Shown: one piece after another, positions 7,180-9,907 of the stretch
How positions within the stretch are numbered: the stretch's first letter is position 1
Layout of the letters: every line of letters begins with the position of its first letter
Origin: an uncultured Oscillospiraceae bacterium
GTDB lineage: Bacteria > Bacillota > Clostridia > Oscillospirales > Acutalibacteraceae
Direction of reading: 5' to 3'
Length of the DNA stretch: 9,907 nucleotides
NCBI GenBank assembly: GCA_902461995.1
Contig: CABQAA010000053.1
Span: forward strand, 1 to 9,907
Notes under the pieces: generated by a model
Told to the model about the DNA's origin: nothing
Database searches by the model: none
Seen by the model: only the letters and a program-made list of their open reading frames with translations
Translations under genes and position numbers: made by a program

Positions 7180-7208
7180 TTGAAAATCACAACAATATCC
7201 TATATAAT
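7180..7208 (+). promoter_or_regulatory. Strong sigma-A promoter of the decarboxylase-proS operon
   Basis: TTGAAA (7180-7185), a 17-nt spacer and a perfect TATAAT (7203-7208) form a near-consensus housekeeping promoter. Transcription should start near 7215, leaving a leader of about 37 nt that holds only the ribosome binding site. The rest of the intergenic stretch, 7071-7179, shows no convincing hairpin, repeat or small gene. Confidence 0.85.
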
Positions 7209-7236
7209 AGAAAACTGACCATTTGAAACCAAAAAA

Positions 7237-7245
7237 AGAGGAGAG
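7237..7245 (+). promoter_or_regulatory. Ribosome binding site supporting a TTG start
   Basis: AGAGGAGAG ends 6 nt before the TTG at 7252. The next in-frame ATG codons (7339 and 7342) encode the residues just before the conserved first membrane region and have no comparable site, so the TTG start is favoured. Confidence 0.75.
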
Positions 7246-7251
7246 TCTGCG

Positions 7252-8469
7252 TTGGAGTTTTTAGAGCATTTCCGGTTTCTCTATGACGGGATCGCGTATT
7301 TTTTCTCGTCTCATGAGGAAATCATCAATGAAGAAGTGATGATGGTTCCCGGCTGGAAGCATCTGGTCATGATCTTAATCGGCGGGCTGCTGATTTATCT
7401 GGCCCTGGCCAAAGATTTTGAACCGGCCCTGCTGATGCCCATGGGGATCGGCGCCATTCTGGTCAACCTGCCTGTCTCGGGCGCCATCAACCAGATGAAC
7501 GAGGCGTTGGGAGAAGAGGTGCCCGGCATTATCGACTGGCTGTTCAAAGTCGGGATCGAAGCCTCGGAAGCCTTGCCCCTGCTCTTGTTTATCGGCATCG
7601 GCGCCATGATCGATTTCGGGCCGCTGCTCTCAAACCCCAAAATGTTCCTGTTCGGTGCCGCCGCTCAGTTCGGTATCTTCCTGACTGTGCTGATCGCCTC
7701 TTTTATGTTCCCTGACTTCAAGGATGCCGCCTCTATCGGCATCATCGGCGCCGCCGACGGCCCCACGGCTATTCTGGTATCTCAAGTATTCAAGTCCAAT
7801 TATATGGGGGCTATTGCGGTCGCCGCCTATTCCTATATGGCGCTGGTGCCGATCATCCAGCCCGCGGCTATCAAGGCCGTGACCACCAAAAAAGAGCGGA
7901 TGATCCGGATGCCCTACAACCCGCAGTCGGTTTCCCGCCGGACCCGCATCCTGTTCCCGATCATCGTCATCGTTATCGCCGGGCTGGTGGCGCCGGCCTC
8001 GGTGTCCCTGGTGGGCATGCTGATGTTCGGCAACCTGCTGCGGGAATGCCTGAAACTGGACAGCCTGTCCCAGACCGCCCAGACCACCCTGGCCAACCTG
8101 ATCACCATTGTGCTGGGCCTGACCATCGCTTCCAGCATGAAGGCCGGCGCCTTCCTGACGGTGGGCACCATCGTGATCATGTGCCTGGGTCTGGTGGCGT
8201 TCGTGTTCGACACCATCGGCGGTGTGATGTTCGCCAAACTGATGAATCTCTTCCTGCCTCAGGGTAAGAAGATCAATCCCATGGTGGGCGGCGCCGGCAT
8301 CTCGGCCTTCCCCATGTCGGCCCGGGTCATTCAGAAAATGGCTCTGAAAGAAGACAATCAGAACCACCTGCTCATGCACGCGGTGGGCGCTAACGTGGCC
8401 GGTCAGATCGGCTCGGTGGTCGCTGGCGGTATCATCTTGACAGTGGTTCCCCGCCTGATCGGCGGCTGA
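7252..8469 (+). CDS. oadB: Na+-translocating decarboxylase beta subunit (OadB/GcdB/MmdB family)
   Basis: The protein has 405 aa and is strongly hydrophobic with many membrane spans, close to the usual family length. Family signatures are visible: IGAADGPTAI (165-174), with D169 matching the essential aspartate of the beta subunit, and NPMVGGAGISAFPMSARV (342-359), the second conserved ion-path motif. This subunit decarboxylates the carboxybiotin carried by the biotin protein and uses the energy to pump Na+ out of the cell. The acyl-CoA or oxaloacetate substrate is set by the alpha subunit, which is not in this window, so oxaloacetate, glutaconyl-CoA and methylmalonyl-CoA decarboxylase are all possible and the symbol is provisional. 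It is the first gene of an operon; the next gene starts 22 nt after its stop. Confidence 0.95.
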   Translation: MEFLEHFRFLYDGIAYFFSSHEEIINEEVMMVPGWKHLVMILIGGLLIYLALAKDFEPALLMPMGIGAILVNLPVSGAINQMNEALGEEVPGIIDWLFKVGIEASEALPLLLFIGIGAMIDFGPLLSNPKMFLFGAAAQFGIFLTVLIASFMFPDFKDAASIGIIGAADGPTAILVSQVFKSNYMGAIAVAAYSYMALVPIIQPAAIKAVTTKKERMIRMPYNPQSVSRRTRILFPIIVIVIAGLVAPASVSLVGMLMFGNLLRECLKLDSLSQTAQTTLANLITIVLGLTIASSMKAGAFLTVGTIVIMCLGLVAFVFDTIGGVMFAKLMNLFLPQGKKINPMVGGAGISAFPMSARVIQKMALKEDNQNHLLMHAVGANVAGQIGSVVAGGIILTVVPRLIGG

Positions 8470-8491
8470 CCCGGATAAGGAGGACAAATCG

Positions 8492-8653
8492 ATGGATATC
8501 GTATTTCAGACAAATAATCTATTCAACTCCCTGTTGCTGATGCTGCTGGGCATGGTGGGGATTTTTGTGGTGATGGGTGTCATCCTGCTGGCCGTCAACC
8601 TGCTCAACCGTTTTGCCAAGGACAAGAAAAACGACGATAACGACAAGAAATAA
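8492..8653 (+). CDS. Short gamma-like (OadG-type) subunit of the Na+-pumping decarboxylase
   Basis: The protein has 53 aa. An excellent ribosome binding site, AAGGAGGA (8477-8484), lies 7 nt before the ATG. The protein has one membrane span (about 12-39, containing LLMLLGMVGIFVVMGVILLA) and a hydrophilic, lysine/aspartate-rich tail (RFAKDKKNDDNDKK). The L-M-L-L-G-M pattern followed by a single span is typical of OadG-type gamma subunits, which hold the membrane beta subunit and the soluble alpha subunit together. It is shorter than usual: the long C-terminal linker and metal-binding tail of enterobacterial OadG are missing, so it also resembles the small MmdE-type subunit. Its position directly after the beta subunit supports the assignment. 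Its small size makes it likely to be missed in routine annotation. Confidence 0.85.
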   Translation: MDIVFQTNNLFNSLLLMLLGMVGIFVVMGVILLAVNLLNRFAKDKKNDDNDKK

Positions 8654-8680
8654 GTATTCTAGTGTAAATGAGGGATAGCT

Positions 8681-9907
8681 GTGGCGGATAACAAGAAAAT
8701 GGTGGAGGCCATCACGTCCATGGACGTGGACTTCACCCAATGGTATACCGATGTCGTCAAAAAAGCGGAGCTCTCGGATTACGCCGGGGTGCGGGGCTGC
8801 ATGATCGTGCGGCCCTACGGCACCGCTTTGTGGGAAAATATCCGCGACGATCTCGACGCGCGATTCAAGGCGCTCGGCCATGAGAACGTCATGATGCCCC
8901 TCTTCATCCCGGAAAGCCTGCTGCAGAAAGAAAAGGACCACGTCGAGGGCTTCGCTCCCGAGGTGGCCTGGGTCACCCACGGCGGTGAGGACGAGCTGAC
9001 CGAGCGTCTGTGCGTCCGTCCCACGTCTGAGACCCTGTTCTGCGATCATTACGCGAACATCATCCATTCCTGGCGGGATCTGCCCAAGCTCTACAACCAG
9101 TGGTGTTCCGTCGTGCGCTGGGAAAAGACCACCCGTCCTTTCCTGCGCACCATGGAATTCTTCTGGCAGGAAGGGCACACGATGCATGAGACGGCCGAGG
9201 AGGCGCTGGCCGAAACCGAGCGCATGCTCGGCGTATACGCCGATTTCTGTGAAGAATCCCTCGCCATCCCGGTCATCAAGGGCCGCAAGACCGATAAGGA
9301 AAAATTCGCCGGGGCCGAGGCCACCTACACCATCGAGGCCATGATGCACGACGGCAAGGCCCTGCAGAGCGGCACCAGCCACTATTTCGGCGACGGCTTC
9401 TCCCGCGCCTTCGGCATCCAGTTCACCGACCGAAATAACACCCTTCAGTATCCGTATCAGACCTCCTGGGGCATGTCCTCCCGCATCATCGGGGCCATCA
9501 TCATGACCCACGGGGACGACAACGGGCTGGTGCTGCCCCCGGCGGTGGCGCCCATTCAGGTCGTCATCCTCCCCATTGCCCAGCATAAGCCGGGTGTGCT
9601 CGAAAAGGCGGAGGAGCTGCGGGTGCGTTTGTCCAAAATCGCCCGGGTGAAGGTGGACGACTCCGATAATTCCGCGGGCTGGAAATTCGCGGAATACGAG
9701 ATGAAGGGCGTGCCCCTGCGTCTCGAGATCGGCCCGAAAGATATTGAGAACAACCAGTGCGTACTGGTTCGCCGCGACAATCGAGAAAAGACGTTCGTCT
9801 CCCTCGATGAGCTGGAAACCGCGATTCCCGATCTCCTGAAAGCGGTTCACGACGGCCTGTATCAAAAAGCCCTCGCCCGCCGCGAGAGCATGACCTATAC
9901 CGCGGCC
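8681..9907 (+). CDS. proS: Prolyl-tRNA synthetase, archaeal/type 3 form (3' end outside the window)
   Basis: 409 residues are visible and the frame is open to the window edge. Type 3 enzymes run to about 475-480 aa, so roughly 70 C-terminal residues are missing. It charges tRNA-Pro with proline in the cytoplasm. Class II core features: the RPTSETLF loop (113-120), with T115 and E117 in the proline-binding TxE position; motif 2 with [20 protein letters not shown] (146-165); motif 3 with [19 protein letters not shown] (264-282). The anticodon-binding domain begins near APIQVVILP (290-298). No bacterial-type editing insertion lies between motifs 2 and 3, which marks the short archaeal-like form. 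Start: GTG at 8681, 5 nt after GAGGGA (8670-8675); the N-terminus [18 protein letters not shown] fits the family, so the later ATG at 8699 is unlikely. Only 27 nt and no terminator separate it from the upstream gene, so it is probably co-transcribed with the decarboxylase genes. Confidence 0.97.
   Translation, partial: MADNKKMVEAITSMDVDFTQWYTDVVKKAELSDYAGVRGCMIVRPYGTALWENIRDDLDARFKALGHENVMMPLFIPESLLQKEKDHVEGFAPEVAWVTHGGEDELTERLCVRPTSETLFCDHYANIIHSWRDLPKLYNQWCSVVRWEKTTRPFLRTMEFFWQEGHTMHETAEEALAETERMLGVYADFCEESLAIPVIKGRKTDKEKFAGAEATYTIEAMMHDGKALQSGTSHYFGDGFSRAFGIQFTDRNNTLQYPYQTSWGMSSRIIGAIIMTHGDDNGLVLPPAVAPIQVVILPIAQHKPGVLEKAEELRVRLSKIARVKVDDSDNSAGWKFAEYEMKGVPLRLEIGPKDIENNQCVLVRRDNREKTFVSLDELETAIPDLLKAVHDGLYQKALARRESMTYTAA

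Noticed and set aside
7007..7190. A longer N-terminus for the DUF2238-like protein starting at 7190
   Set aside because: The extra 61 residues lack membrane-protein character, overlap the predicted promoter at 7041-7070, and the start at 7007 has a well-spaced GGAG and a typical MKK start.
8519..9865. A 448-codon minus-strand open frame opposite proS
   Set aside because: It lies opposite the unmistakable prolyl-tRNA synthetase frame and has no domain of its own; a codon-bias shadow.

Overview
The window looks like a chromosomal segment of a GC-rich Firmicute, most likely a Clostridia/Oscillospirales-type anaerobe. The reasons are Shine-Dalgarno-led genes with ATG, GTG and TTG starts, a membrane Na+-translocating decarboxylase beta subunit, a 'type 3' (archaeal-like) prolyl-tRNA synthetase, and an exported protein with a Gram-positive-style C-terminal anchor. 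The lineage is inferred; no rRNA or other marker gene is present.

Left half (27-6283): two very large divergent genes share a 195 bp AT-rich intergenic region. The minus-strand gene encodes an AraC-family regulator. Its C-terminal ~730 residues are a cytoplasmic, catalytically degenerate copy of the protein encoded by the plus-strand gene. That neighbour is a secreted, probably surface-anchored glycerophosphodiester phosphodiesterase (GDPD) with two carbohydrate-binding-like modules and a degenerate first GDPD domain. The intergenic region holds an exact 10-bp direct repeat at 21-bp spacing, the classic AraC operator geometry. It sits just upstream of a perfect -10 box for the enzyme gene and inside the predicted promoter of the regulator gene. 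The simplest model is a pseudoenzyme used as ligand sensor: the regulator binds the same substrate or product class as the secreted enzyme, activates the enzyme gene and represses itself. This is the most interesting part of the window.

Middle (6255-7007): a perfect 13-bp hairpin terminator separates the enzyme gene from a convergent gene for a small multi-pass membrane protein resembling the DUF2238/YjdF family.

Right half (7180-9907): a strong sigma-A promoter (TTGAAA-17-TATAAT) drives a tight operon. It holds the decarboxylase beta subunit (TTG start), a 53-residue gamma-like single-span subunit that is very easy to miss, and proS, which runs off the window edge. The carboxyltransferase alpha subunit and the biotin carrier are not in the window. 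No RNA genes, CRISPR arrays, insertion sequences or attachment sites were seen, and no stretch longer than 300 bases lacks a gene.
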